From: Sulfurimonas sp. RIFOXYD12_FULL_33_39
GTDB taxonomy: Bacteria; Campylobacterota; Campylobacteria; Campylobacterales; Sulfurimonadaceae
DNA: 64,000 nucleotides
Reading direction: 5' to 3'
NCBI GenBank assembly: GCA_001829785.1
Contig: MICF01000001.1
Location: 62,001-126,000, forward strand
Below, in pieces: positions 34,194 through 43,098 of the stretch; the stretch's first letter is position 1; each line of letters opens with the position of its first letter. Made by a program: the position numbers and the translations under genes. The notes beneath the pieces were generated by a model. It was given only the letters and a program-made list of their open reading frames with translations. It was not told where the DNA came from and ran no database searches.

Positions 34194-34846
34194 TTTAAAA
34201 CCTTTATATTTAGTGTAGTTGTATAAATAACTTCATCGCATTTAACTCCATCGCCCTTTAGTGTGTAAGATGCTTTTATGTTTTGAAGCCCTGTTTTTCT
34301 TATGCGTACATTTATATGACCATTTTCATCACTAACACCTATAACATTTTCATCATAAGCTACAACTACACCAGCTTGCGCTTTAGCGTTAAAACTAACT
34401 AAGAGTCTTGCTTTATCGTCAACGCTTATCTCTGAGAGTTTGTTTGTGAGTGTCAATTCCAATCCACTTTTAAAAAGCTCTGTTGCATTGTCGTTATAAA
34501 CCCTTTTGACTGACTCTATGCTTTGAAAACTTTTGATTGACATCTTTACTTCATCTTTTGCTTGTTTGAGAGTTCCATATGGCGTTTTAGTATAGTACGC
34601 CTTATTTAACTCAACAAAGAGTGCATCACATCCGCTTTTGTCGTTTTTATTTTTCATCTCAAAAATATTTGAGTCCCTTAAACAAAAAACTTCCAAAATA
34701 TCCTCTTGTTTTATCTCTTTTTCTTCGCCATGTGAATTACTTTTATTTATATGTCCATAATGAACTATAAAAGAATCATCAATCCATATATCGTGAGCAA
34801 AAAGTGAGTAAGCAAGTGCTTGTATTATTATAATTTTTTTAATCAT
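34190..34846 (-). CDS. nikK: NikK-like periplasmic protein (DUF4198 type)
   Basis: This 218-residue protein has a signal peptide (about 1-17) and a mature start HDIWIDDSF, the signature N-terminal His-x-x-Trp of the DUF4198/NikK family. The C-terminal half is an Ig-like domain with ENGHINVRIRKTGLQNIKASY. NikK proteins go with NikMQO nickel importers in proteobacteria. It is the first gene of the minus-strand operon nikK-nikL-barrel-nikM-nikQ-nikO. Its ATG is 61 bases from the start of the divergent transposase-derived gene, so the two share a control region at 34847-34907. Confidence 0.8.
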   Translation of the reverse strand: MIKKIIIIQALAYSLFAHDIWIDDSFIVHYGHINKSNSHGEEKEIKQEDILEVFCLRDSNIFEMKNKNDKSGCDALFVELNKAYYTKTPYGTLKQAKDEVKMSIKSFQSIESVKRVYNDNATELFKSGLELTLTNKLSEISVDDKARLLVSFNAKAQAGVVVAYDENVIGVSDENGHINVRIRKTGLQNIKASYTLKGDGVKCDEVIYTTTLNIKVLK

Positions 34847-34907
34847 GGCGAGATTATGTAATGTTTATGTTAAAATCATTCTAAAAAAAGTGGTTTCTTA
34901 TCTAAAA

Positions 34908-35594
34908 ATGGAACAAAGAATTTGTATTTATTGTAATAAAAAAGTGTATAAGCTTACAAATGGAATGGTTAAATGCTCTTCTTGTGCGAAAAAATACAGT
35001 CCTTTAAAATTACAGCGAGATTTTGATGTACTAGATGCATTTATCGAGTCACTCACTGCAAGAGAGTGTGCAATAAAACTAAACTTGAGCTATCAGATAG
35101 TTTTTAACAGATATGAGCATTTACGAAAACTAATTGCTAGGCACTCACATGACTATTATGAGGATAAAAGAGATAACCTTGATGAGTTTGAAGAGTATGT
35201 GTATATATGCAAAAGTAAGAAAAAAGATTATAAAAACATTATTGATTCTCAAAACTTCATAACCTTTGCTTACAAAGATAAGGTTTATAATTTTTTGCTT
35301 CCATCTTTAAAAAAATATCAAACTAAGCCAGATGAAGGTAAATCAGAAATAGTACATGTAAATGAGTTTAAAAAATTTATGATAACCAACCATATCTCGA
35401 AACTCAAAAATATTGAAAATATAATTACAAAATTCTGGAGATTCTTTGAAGATTTTATAACTCCATATAAAGGCGTAAAAAGTGAATATTTTTTAGGTTA
35501 CTTAAAAGAAGCAGAGTTTAAATTTAACTACACAAAACAAGAACAAAAAGAAATATTAATGAGGTTATGGAAAAATGAGTACAATATCAAATAA
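34908..35594 (+). CDS. IS1595-like transposase derivative, possible regulator
   Basis: This protein of about 228 residues starts (ATG 34908) with a zinc ribbon, CIYC and CSSC (near 5-8 and 23-26), then a helix-turn-helix region (ARECAIKLNLSYQIVFNRY). The C-terminus, FITPYKGVKSEYFLGYLKEA and EFKFNY, resembles the end of IS1595-family transposases. The catalytic middle is short and a full DDE set cannot be assigned. No terminal inverted repeats were seen. Divergent placement against nikK suggests a domesticated DNA-binding protein controlling nickel uptake; a decayed transposase is the alternative. An upstream in-frame ATG at 34845 would overlap nikK and is less likely. Confidence 0.6.
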   Translation: MEQRICIYCNKKVYKLTNGMVKCSSCAKKYSPLKLQRDFDVLDAFIESLTARECAIKLNLSYQIVFNRYEHLRKLIARHSHDYYEDKRDNLDEFEEYVYICKSKKKDYKNIIDSQNFITFAYKDKVYNFLLPSLKKYQTKPDEGKSEIVHVNEFKKFMITNHISKLKNIENIITKFWRFFEDFITPYKGVKSEYFLGYLKEAEFKFNYTKQEQKEILMRLWKNEYNIK

Positions 35595-35624
35595 ATTACC
35601 ATTGCTAAAAGAAAACAAACTAAA

Positions 35625-37016
35625 ATGAACTCACTAAGCATATTCGGCACAAGCTCTGACGCGGGAAAGTCAATTCTCTCTTTTGCCATAACCTACCTTT
35701 TGCATCATCGCGGCATAAGTGTCGCTCCGTTTAAAGCGCAGAACGTCTCAAACAATTCACATGTAACGGATGAGATGTGCGGAGAGATAGCCATCCCACA
35801 GCATTTTGCGGCAGAGGCTATAGGCTTAAAAACCACTCCTTACATGAATCCTGTTTTGCTCAAATCAGGCGGAGCGTCAAAAGCCCACATGATACTAAAC
35901 GGCAAAAGCGTGGCAAACAAAGATGTTTGGGAGTATTACCGCGATATCGACACACTAAAACCAGTTGTAAAAGAGGCGTTTTTAAAACTAAAAGAGAAGT
36001 ATGACGTCATAGTAGCCGAAGGTGCTGGAAGCCCTGTCGAGCTAAATCTTATGGATAAGGACCTCTCAAACATATACATTGCCGATGAGTTTAACACAAA
36101 GATAATTTTGGTTGCAGACATCCAGCGAGGCGGTGTTTTCGCCTCAATCTACGGCGTTTATAACCTGCTTCCAAAAAAACTGCAAAAGAATGTTATAGGC
36201 GTTATTGTAAACAAGTTTCAAGGCGACATGTCACTCTTTGATGAGGGCAGAGTTATCATAGAAAAAGAGTTCGGCATAAAAGTTTTGGGCGTTGTTCCAT
36301 TTAAACCTTTTAACTTAGGATTTGAAGATAGCGAGTCTATTATGAATTACGTTCAAGACACCTCAAAAGCGATTATAAAAGTAGGAGTGATAAAACTTCC
36401 CCATATTAGCAACTTTACGGACTTTGAGCCTCTTGTGGCAGACAAAGAGATAGAACTCACATTTGTCTCAAATGCCAAAGATTTATCTACATGTGATGTT
36501 ATAGTTTTGCCGGGAAGCAAAAGAGTCGTGGATGATTTGGCTTGGCTGAGAGAGCGCGGATTTGAGAAGATTCTAAAATCTAAAAAACAAAAAATCGTGG
36601 CAATCTGCGGCGGTTACGAGATGATGTTTGAGAGGATTTTAGACCCTGAAATGGTTGAGTCAGAGCTTCAAGAAGTTTTTGGTTTTGGGCGGATAAAAGG
36701 CGATGTAATTTTTGCAAAAGAAAAAATCGTAAAAAAAGGATGCTATCATCTTTTTGGCGAGATGATATGCGGCTATGAGATACACAACGGGGTCGCAAAG
36801 AAAAGGTGTAAAAGCAAAAAGAATCTTTATGCGACTTTTGTTCACGGGATTTTTGAGAGCGACGAATTTCGCCATAAACTCTTTAGCGAGATAAATCCAA
36901 ACTACAAAGGATATAACTTTAAAGAGCACAAAGCAGAGGCTATAAAAGAGTTTGCGGGGCATATAGAGTTACATGTAGATATGGATTTTATAGAAAATGA
37001 GTTATCTTTTAGGTAG
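35625..37016 (+). CDS. cobQ: Adenosylcobyric acid synthase
   Basis: This 463-residue protein (also called CbiP) has an N-terminal dethiobiotin-synthetase-like ATP domain with P-loop GTSSDAGKS (8-16) and GAGSPVELNL, and a C-terminal class I glutamine amidotransferase-like domain with CGGYEMM carrying the nucleophilic Cys near 328 and a late catalytic His in FVHGIFES. It amidates four carboxylates of the corrin ring in the cytoplasm. It is slightly shorter than typical CobQ (about 480-510). It is separated from the other B12 genes by foreign blocks on both sides. A diverged partial copy lies at 30703-30831. Confidence 0.95.
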   Translation: MNSLSIFGTSSDAGKSILSFAITYLLHHRGISVAPFKAQNVSNNSHVTDEMCGEIAIPQHFAAEAIGLKTTPYMNPVLLKSGGASKAHMILNGKSVANKDVWEYYRDIDTLKPVVKEAFLKLKEKYDVIVAEGAGSPVELNLMDKDLSNIYIADEFNTKIILVADIQRGGVFASIYGVYNLLPKKLQKNVIGVIVNKFQGDMSLFDEGRVIIEKEFGIKVLGVVPFKPFNLGFEDSESIMNYVQDTSKAIIKVGVIKLPHISNFTDFEPLVADKEIELTFVSNAKDLSTCDVIVLPGSKRVVDDLAWLRERGFEKILKSKKQKIVAICGGYEMMFERILDPEMVESELQEVFGFGRIKGDVIFAKEKIVKKGCYHLFGEMICGYEIHNGVAKKRCKSKKNLYATFVHGIFESDEFRHKLFSEINPNYKGYNFKEHKAEAIKEFAGHIELHVDMDFIENELSFR

Positions 37017-37047
37017 AATTAATAAAAATATTTTTAAAGGTTAAATA

Positions 37048-40044
37048 TTGTCTCTACTTCAAGCCTCTATTCTCAAGACATATAAACAAGATGAAGCATT
37101 AATCGCCAAAAGATGGGCAAAGTTTCAAGAGTTTTTATCAAAAGTTGAGTATATCAAAACTCAAAAAGAAGAAAAATACCAAGATGGCTTTTTAAGAGAT
37201 ATTTTTGAAGCGTGTCTGGGTTACACTCTCGACATAACAAATCCAAATGACTTTAACCTTGAGCGGGAAAAGAAAAACGAAACAGACTCTAAAAAAGCCG
37301 ACGGTGTCATCTATGTAAACGGCGATATTGTCGGGGTGGTGGAGCTAAAAGACCAAAAAACAAAAAATCTCGATACGGTAGAATCTCAAGCGTTTAACTA
37401 CCATGCTTCACACTCCAACTCAAAATACATCATCATCTCAAATTTTGATGAACTTCGATTTTACATTGACAAAAAAACAGCCTATGAAAAATTCTCACTT
37501 TTTACTCTTAACTACGAGGAGTTTAAAAAGCTTCACTTGCTTTTGTCGTACGAGAGCATAAAGAGCGATATACCGCTAAAACTAAAAGAGAAGTCAGCTT
37601 CGTTTGAGCAAAACATATCAAAAGAACTCTACAAAGATTTTTCACTTTTTAGAACGCATCTTTTTGAAAATATTGTGAAAAACAATGATTTAGATAAATC
37701 TTTACTGCTTCGTCTCACCCAAAAACTCTGCGACCGCATCATCTTCATACTCTTTGCAGAAGATAGAGGGCTTTTAACGCCAAACACCATCAAAGAGATA
37801 AGAGAAAGACACAAAAATGACGGTTTTGGCGATAGAGGCATGTATGACTATTACAAGCTTTATTTTAATGCCATAAACACAGGAAATCAAAAATTAAACA
37901 TTCCAAAGTACAACGGCGGACTTTTTGCAAAAGATGAAATGCTTGACAGCCTCATCATAGATGACATGTACCTTGATATGGAAGCTCAAAAACTAAGCGA
38001 TTATGACTTTGAGAGCGACATCGGTGTGAACATTTTGGGGCATATATTTGAACAGAGTTTGACAGACCTCGAAGAGATAAATGCCAATATTGACAACATC
38101 GAGTTTGACAGCAAAAAATCCAAACGCAAAAAAGACGGAGTGTTTTACACGCCTGAGTACATCACAAAGTACATAGTGGACAACACGCTAGGAAAACTTT
38201 GCAGTGACAAAAGGCAAGAGTTAAAACTAACAGACATCACACCACCAAAGAGCCCTAAAAAACCGACAAAACAAGAACAAACCCAAAAAGAAAATCTTGA
38301 AGAGTACCGAAACTGGCTTTTAAATCTCAAAATCCTAGACCCTGCATGTGGAAGCGGAGCGTTTCTAAACCAAGCCCTTGATTTTCTCATAAAAGAGCAT
38401 GAGAGCCTACAAAAAGATTTGGTAGTTATGGGCGACATCACCGCCTACTACGAGATAGAAAAATCTATCTTAGAGCATAATATCTATGGCGTAGATATAA
38501 ATGAAGATGCGGTAGAGATAGCAAAACTCTCACTCTGGCTAAGAACGGCGAGCAAAGGAAGAGAGCTTACGAGTTTGGCTGGGAAAATCAAGTGCGGAAA
38601 TTCACTCATAGACGATAATACTGTAGCTGAAAACGCTTTTGTCTGGGAAGATGAATTTCCAGAAGTATTTGCACAAGGTGGCTTTGATGTTGTGATTGGG
38701 AATCCACCATGGGGAGCAAGTTTACCAATCAATCAAATTAAACATCTTCAAATAAAATATCCAGATGTTACATCTAAAAGTAATGATAGTTATTTATTTT
38801 TTACTTTATTGTCTTTAGGTATTTTAAATAAAAATGGAATATTTGGATTTATTATTCCTAATACTTGGATGTTAATAAATACGGCAAAAGATATTCGTGA
38901 AAAACTTTTAGCATATGAGATATTAAATATAGTAGATTACGGTGATGGTGTTTTTGAAAATGTTACAGCTGAAAGTTCTACTATTATTATCAAAAATAAT
39001 ATTCAAAATGATAGTAATGTAAAAGTTGAAAAGTTTAAAAATAATAATCAAATTTTAGAAAATTTTATAAATAAAAAGAATTGGCGTGCTGATGCATATA
39101 AAAGAATCATTTTAGAAAAGAGCAATGAGATTTATAATTTTATTTTTAAAATTACAGATAAGACTACAGTATTTTCAAACTTAGCAGAAATTATCTGGGG
39201 AATTAAACCATATCAGGTTGGACATGGAACCCCAATACAAACAAGAGATATGCTAAATGATAGAATATATCATTCAGATATAAAAATTGATGATACCTAT
39301 AAACCACTACTAATAGGTTCAAATATAAATAGATATAGCTTGTATTTCAATGATAATTTGTTTATAAAATATGGAAATAATTTGATGTATCCTTCAAATG
39401 AGCAAAAAATGATAAGTCCAAAATTACTTATGAGACAAACAAGTGATATTTTAAGAGTAGTTTACGATCAAAATTCTTTTTATTGTCAAAATTCAATTTT
39501 TATAGTTACGTCTGATAAAATAAATTTAAAATATTTGAATACTCTTCTAAACTCAAAATTATTGAACTTTTTATATTCGATGGAAAACCCTCAATCTGGA
39601 AAGACTTTTGCCGAAATAAAGCCTAGTGTTATTAAAGATTTACCTATTAAAGAAATCTCAGACTCACAACAAAAACCATTTATCCAAAAAGCGGACAAAA
39701 TGCTCTCACTCAACAAAGAGCTTCATGAGACAAAACAAAACTTCTATGACATGTTAAACCAAGACAAGCTCACAAAAAAACTCCAAAACTTTGAAGAGCT
39801 GGAGTTTGAAGAGTTTGTAAAAGAGTACGCGAAAGCGAAAAAACTAAAATTTGCCGACAAACTGCAAGAACGCAACTTCAAACAAGAGTGGCAGAGCCTT
39901 TTTGAGAACGACAAAGCCCTTACATGTAAACTAAAAGAGGAAATCTCCACAACCGACAAAGAGATAGATAAAATGGTCTATGAACTTTATGAACTGAGCG
40001 ATGATGAGATTAAGATTGTGGAGGGGAAAGCAAATGCAATGTAA
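37048..40044 (+). CDS. Type IIG (Eco57I-like) restriction-modification enzyme
   Basis: This 998-residue fused enzyme has an N-terminal nuclease region with a D...E-x-K pattern (KADGVIYVNG and GVVELKDQK, near 83-104), a helical connector, an N6-adenine methylase with motif I LDPACGSGAFLNQ (near 429-441) and motif IV NPPWG (near 551-555), and a C-terminal recognition domain ending about residue 990. The TTG start (37048) follows TTTAAAGG. Bases about 38740-39660, covering the recognition domain, are visibly richer in A+T than both sides, as expected when target-recognition parts are exchanged. The end overlaps the next gene by 11 bases. Confidence 0.9.
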   Translation: MSLLQASILKTYKQDEALIAKRWAKFQEFLSKVEYIKTQKEEKYQDGFLRDIFEACLGYTLDITNPNDFNLEREKKNETDSKKADGVIYVNGDIVGVVELKDQKTKNLDTVESQAFNYHASHSNSKYIIISNFDELRFYIDKKTAYEKFSLFTLNYEEFKKLHLLLSYESIKSDIPLKLKEKSASFEQNISKELYKDFSLFRTHLFENIVKNNDLDKSLLLRLTQKLCDRIIFILFAEDRGLLTPNTIKEIRERHKNDGFGDRGMYDYYKLYFNAINTGNQKLNIPKYNGGLFAKDEMLDSLIIDDMYLDMEAQKLSDYDFESDIGVNILGHIFEQSLTDLEEINANIDNIEFDSKKSKRKKDGVFYTPEYITKYIVDNTLGKLCSDKRQELKLTDITPPKSPKKPTKQEQTQKENLEEYRNWLLNLKILDPACGSGAFLNQALDFLIKEHESLQKDLVVMGDITAYYEIEKSILEHNIYGVDINEDAVEIAKLSLWLRTASKGRELTSLAGKIKCGNSLIDDNTVAENAFVWEDEFPEVFAQGGFDVVIGNPPWGASLPINQIKHLQIKYPDVTSKSNDSYLFFTLLSLGILNKNGIFGFIIPNTWMLINTAKDIREKLLAYEILNIVDYGDGVFENVTAESSTIIIKNNIQNDSNVKVEKFKNNNQILENFINKKNWRADAYKRIILEKSNEIYNFIFKITDKTTVFSNLAEIIWGIKPYQVGHGTPIQTRDMLNDRIYHSDIKIDDTYKPLLIGSNINRYSLYFNDNLFIKYGNNLMYPSNEQKMISPKLLMRQTSDILRVVYDQNSFYCQNSIFIVTSDKINLKYLNTLLNSKLLNFLYSMENPQSGKTFAEIKPSVIKDLPIKEISDSQQKPFIQKADKMLSLNKELHETKQNFYDMLNQDKLTKKLQNFEELEFEEFVKEYAKAKKLKFADKLQERNFKQEWQSLFENDKALTCKLKEEISTTDKEIDKMVYELYELSDDEIKIVEGKANAM

Positions 40045-40672
40045 TCTTGAATTATTTCGGAATCTGATTAAAAATTGTTATCCTGATAGTGCAGAAAAAG
40101 TTATAAAAATATTAAATAGTTTGGATGAGAGGCTTCAATACGCTTGCTATTATCATGATGCTTATAAACAATCAAAAAAAGAAGATTGGTATATTGGTTC
40201 ACGAGCAAATATTGTTGCTTTTATGCAAAATTTGCATTCAATGCACGATACATTGGGACATCTAATTTATTATATAATGGATTTTAAATTAAATGAAAGG
40301 GAAATTAATTTATATAATGTTTTAAATAAAATCGATAAAAACCAACATGAAACACTTAAAAATCTACTGACAACTTTAAGAGAACATAGTGACTTTAAGT
40401 ATTTAAATGATTATGTCAATTATTCAAAACATCGACACATAGTCGTTCCTATTTTTAATTTTGGTATTCCCAATAAGCAGGAATTTGGATTTCATTTTGA
40501 TGCATTTTGCAAAGACAACACGGATTATCCAAGAAAAAAAGTAGATGATTTTCTATCAGATGAATTTAATCGTGAATTTGAACTTGTCAAACAGATAGAA
40601 AATGAACTTATTGCTATATTAGAAAAAAGACTCTCGTCAATTCAAAAAAATAAATCAACTATTGGATATTGA
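40034..40672 (+). CDS. Hypothetical protein in restriction island, HEPN-like motif
   Basis: This 212-residue helical protein starts at the ATG (40034) inside the end of the restriction gene. It contains NIVAFMQNLHSMHDTLGHL (near 59-77) and DYVNYSKHRHIVV (near 129-141). The latter loosely resembles the N-x-x-KHR motif of some HEPN-fold proteins, which are often RNases or structural partners in defence modules. This is a weak match. It has no membrane segment. The neighbours (restriction enzyme before, AlbA_2 ATPase 3 bases after) suggest a defence role. Confidence 0.5.
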   Translation: MQCNLELFRNLIKNCYPDSAEKVIKILNSLDERLQYACYYHDAYKQSKKEDWYIGSRANIVAFMQNLHSMHDTLGHLIYYIMDFKLNEREINLYNVLNKIDKNQHETLKNLLTTLREHSDFKYLNDYVNYSKHRHIVVPIFNFGIPNKQEFGFHFDAFCKDNTDYPRKKVDDFLSDEFNREFELVKQIENELIAILEKRLSSIQKNKSTIGY

Positions 40673-40675
40673 ATT

Positions 40676-42319
40676 ATGAACATACAAAAATACGAAAACA
40701 GCACCATCGAATACAAAAGCCTCAAAAAAGCAGTTGGGAAAAGTGCAGATTTAAAAGATTTAGCGAAAACTTGTGTTTGTTTGGCAAATACTCAAGGTGG
40801 CTATCTTTTTATAGGAATCGAGGATAAGGACAAGTTACCGCCATCTGAGCAAAAAATAGATCCAGAAGAGATGAATGAGATAATCAAAAAATTGCGAAGT
40901 CTTACGGATAGTGTTGGACTTGTAAATCCTGAGATCAAAACTCATGAAAATGGTGGAGAGTTTTTTATTATCCAAATCTATCCATCCATGAAAACAATTG
41001 CAATCACAAGTGATGGAAGAGTTTTTATAAGGATAGGTGATGAGTGTGTGGCTATAAAAGGAGAAGAACTCACACGACTTGCTCATGAAAAAGGGGCTTT
41101 TCAATGGGAACTTGTGGTTACAAAAACTCATATATCACAAATAGAACCTGAAAATATCATGAAATTCATACACGAGATAAGAAGTTCAGATAGAGTAAGC
41201 GATTTTATAAAAAATCAGATTGATTCAGATATATTGGAATTTTACAAACTTACGGACGATAATTATCTTACAAATTTGGGTATCTTGTGGCTGGGTGATT
41301 TTAAACAACGCTCCAAACTTAATTATCCCATTACTGTGCAATACATCGTTTATGATAAAGATGAAAAGAAGATAAGAAAAGTGGATTGGAATCTCAATCA
41401 ATTTAACCCAAAAGAACTTTTACTTGAAATAGAAAAAGAAGCTATCGAGTTAAATTATAGTTTTGAATTACCAGATGGAATGTTTAGAAAATACATAAGA
41501 CACTATGCAAAAGATGTAGTTAGAGAATTACTTGTTAACGCTTTTGTTCATAAATCTTTTACAATTTCAGGAGATATTTTTATATCTCTTTATAAAGATA
41601 GATTAGAAATAAAAAATCCAGGTGGATTGCCTCTTGGAGTTACAAAAGACAATATTTTGCATCAAGTACAAAGAAGAAATCCACATTTAATAGATACTTT
41701 TAAAGCTTTAAAACTAATGGAAAGCGAGGGAAGCGGCTATGACTTAATTTATGAAAAATTAAGTCTTGATGGTAAATCATATCCTAGAATAGAGAATGAC
41801 ATTAATTTTGTAAAAATTACTATATATTCCAATATTTTAGATAATGATATTTTACAGATTATTGATTATTTAGCTAAACATTATCAATTAAATCAAAAAG
41901 AAATAATTACACTTGGTGCAGTCGTAAGAAGTAAAAAAATATCCGGATTTGATTTATCAAAACTTTTACAACTTGGCGATGATAGGCTTAGATATTGGGT
42001 TGATACTCTTGTGGATAAAAAAATACTCTTAACCGAAGGTAAAACAAAAGGATTGATGTATATGATAAATCCAAAGATTTTATCATCTGTTGAACATGAT
42101 TTGAAACCTAGTTTAAAAACGATGGAAGAACCACATCTTAAAGCACTTATCAAAGAAGACTTAAAATTACATCCAAAAAGTAAAATATCCGAAATTCATC
42201 AAAGGATAGATGATTTGGATATTTCGTACTTAAGAAGAGTAGTTTATAAAATGGTAGTAAGCGGTGAAGTTGAAAAAGAAGGTGAAAAGAAAAATATGGT
42301 TTATTTTATTGGCAAATAA
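40676..42319 (+). CDS. AlbA_2/Schlafen-type protein with GHKL-like ATPase region
   Basis: This 547-residue protein has an N-terminal AlbA_2 (Schlafen-core) domain: ENSTIEYKSL (near 7-16), LANTQGGYLFIGIED and RIGDECVAI. The middle has HATPase_c_4 features (RELLVNAFVHKSF near 284, IKNPGGLPLGV, GSGYDLI). The C-terminal part (about 400-547) looks like two winged helices. Such proteins are often annotated as RecG-like or divergent AAA-4 transcription regulators and are common in defence islands. It follows the previous gene by 3 bases. After it, 42320-42615 shows no clear gene, only A+T-rich sequence and a possible promoter for the toxin-antitoxin pair. Confidence 0.85.
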   Translation: MNIQKYENSTIEYKSLKKAVGKSADLKDLAKTCVCLANTQGGYLFIGIEDKDKLPPSEQKIDPEEMNEIIKKLRSLTDSVGLVNPEIKTHENGGEFFIIQIYPSMKTIAITSDGRVFIRIGDECVAIKGEELTRLAHEKGAFQWELVVTKTHISQIEPENIMKFIHEIRSSDRVSDFIKNQIDSDILEFYKLTDDNYLTNLGILWLGDFKQRSKLNYPITVQYIVYDKDEKKIRKVDWNLNQFNPKELLLEIEKEAIELNYSFELPDGMFRKYIRHYAKDVVRELLVNAFVHKSFTISGDIFISLYKDRLEIKNPGGLPLGVTKDNILHQVQRRNPHLIDTFKALKLMESEGSGYDLIYEKLSLDGKSYPRIENDINFVKITIYSNILDNDILQIIDYLAKHYQLNQKEIITLGAVVRSKKISGFDLSKLLQLGDDRLRYWVDTLVDKKILLTEGKTKGLMYMINPKILSSVEHDLKPSLKTMEEPHLKALIKEDLKLHPKSKISEIHQRIDDLDISYLRRVVYKMVVSGEVEKEGEKKNMVYFIGK

Positions 42320-42615
42320 AAAATAAATTTTATGATAAATGAAAAACAAATTTTAAATAATCCCTATTTTAAGGGGTTTGCTTTATTTTTGTTTATTTAT
42401 TTTGAAAATAAAACAAGAGCAATAACAACGCCCCTGTGAGTGAATCTCCACTTTCTCTCGTTCCCAGTAATCTAGCTTTGAAGCAAGAAAAGTACAACTA
42501 GTCATACTAGATGGTTCTTAAAAATAGGTGTCAGCCAATATTTATTGCAACCGAGTGTGGGGCATTGTTTCTCAAAAGTATGGTAAAATATGGCAAATAT
42601 TTGAAGGTTGGTAAA

Positions 42616-42831
42616 ATGACTAAAAAAATAACCATAACGCTTGAAGAGAGTTTAATCGAAGAACTAGCGGTTGTAGCAATGGATAGCGGGAAGAAAAAAG
42701 CTCAAATCATCAGAGAAGCATTACAGGACTATTTTGACATTCAAGCAGTTACAAAAACAGTTCAAGAGTATAAAATGGGTACTTTAAAAACGGTTTCTCA
42801 TCAAGATGTAAGAGCAACTCTTGGCTTATAA
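42616..42831 (+). CDS. Ribbon-helix-helix antitoxin
   Basis: This 71-residue protein begins MTKKITITLEESLIEELAV, a CopG/RHH DNA-binding strand and first helix, followed by a second helix (KKKAQIIREALQDYFD) and a flexible toxin-binding tail. The ATG at 42616 is chosen over an upstream in-frame start at 42511 because RHH proteins start right at the strand. It should repress its own operon and neutralise the overlapping RelE-like toxin. Confidence 0.85.
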   Translation: MTKKITITLEESLIEELAVVAMDSGKKKAQIIREALQDYFDIQAVTKTVQEYKMGTLKTVSHQDVRATLGL

Positions 42832-43075
42832 CATCGAGTATGACCCAAAAGCCATTAAGCAACTCCAAAAAATGGATAAGAGTGTGGCTTCAAAAATACT
42901 TGATGGCATAGAAGAGTTTGCATCAAACCCAGTACTTACAAAAATCAAAAAACTAAAAACCCCTTTTGACGGAGCATATAGGCTTAGAATCGGAGACTAT
43001 AGAGTTCTATTTTATCAAGAAAATGAACTTATGCTAATATCTAAAATAGCCCATAGAAAAGAAGTTTATATATAG
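42821..43075 (+). CDS. RelE/ParE-family toxin
   Basis: This 84-residue protein has the RelE fold pattern: NIEYDPKAIKQLQKMDK at the start, a helical pair, then LKTPFDGAYRLRIGDYRVLF and a terminal HRKEVYI. The conserved Arg residues (RLRIGDYRV) and C-terminal basic/Tyr end are those of ribosome-dependent mRNA-cleaving RelE toxins. It starts with TTG inside the antitoxin gene (11-base overlap), which couples translation and keeps toxin output low. Only 23 bases separate it from cobU. Confidence 0.88.
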   Translation: MAYNIEYDPKAIKQLQKMDKSVASKILDGIEEFASNPVLTKIKKLKTPFDGAYRLRIGDYRVLFYQENELMLISKIAHRKEVYI

Positions 43076-43098
43076 AGCAAATTAGATAAACTTTCAAG

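Noticed and set aside
34845-34907. Longer N-terminus for the transposase-derived protein
   Set aside because: It would overlap the divergent nikK start and adds no zinc-ribbon residues; the ATG at 34908 starts right before the ribbon.
28678-35624. Integrase-type genomic island with att sites
   Set aside because: No integrase, tRNA gene or convincing direct repeats at the edges; homologous exchange through cobQ explains it better.
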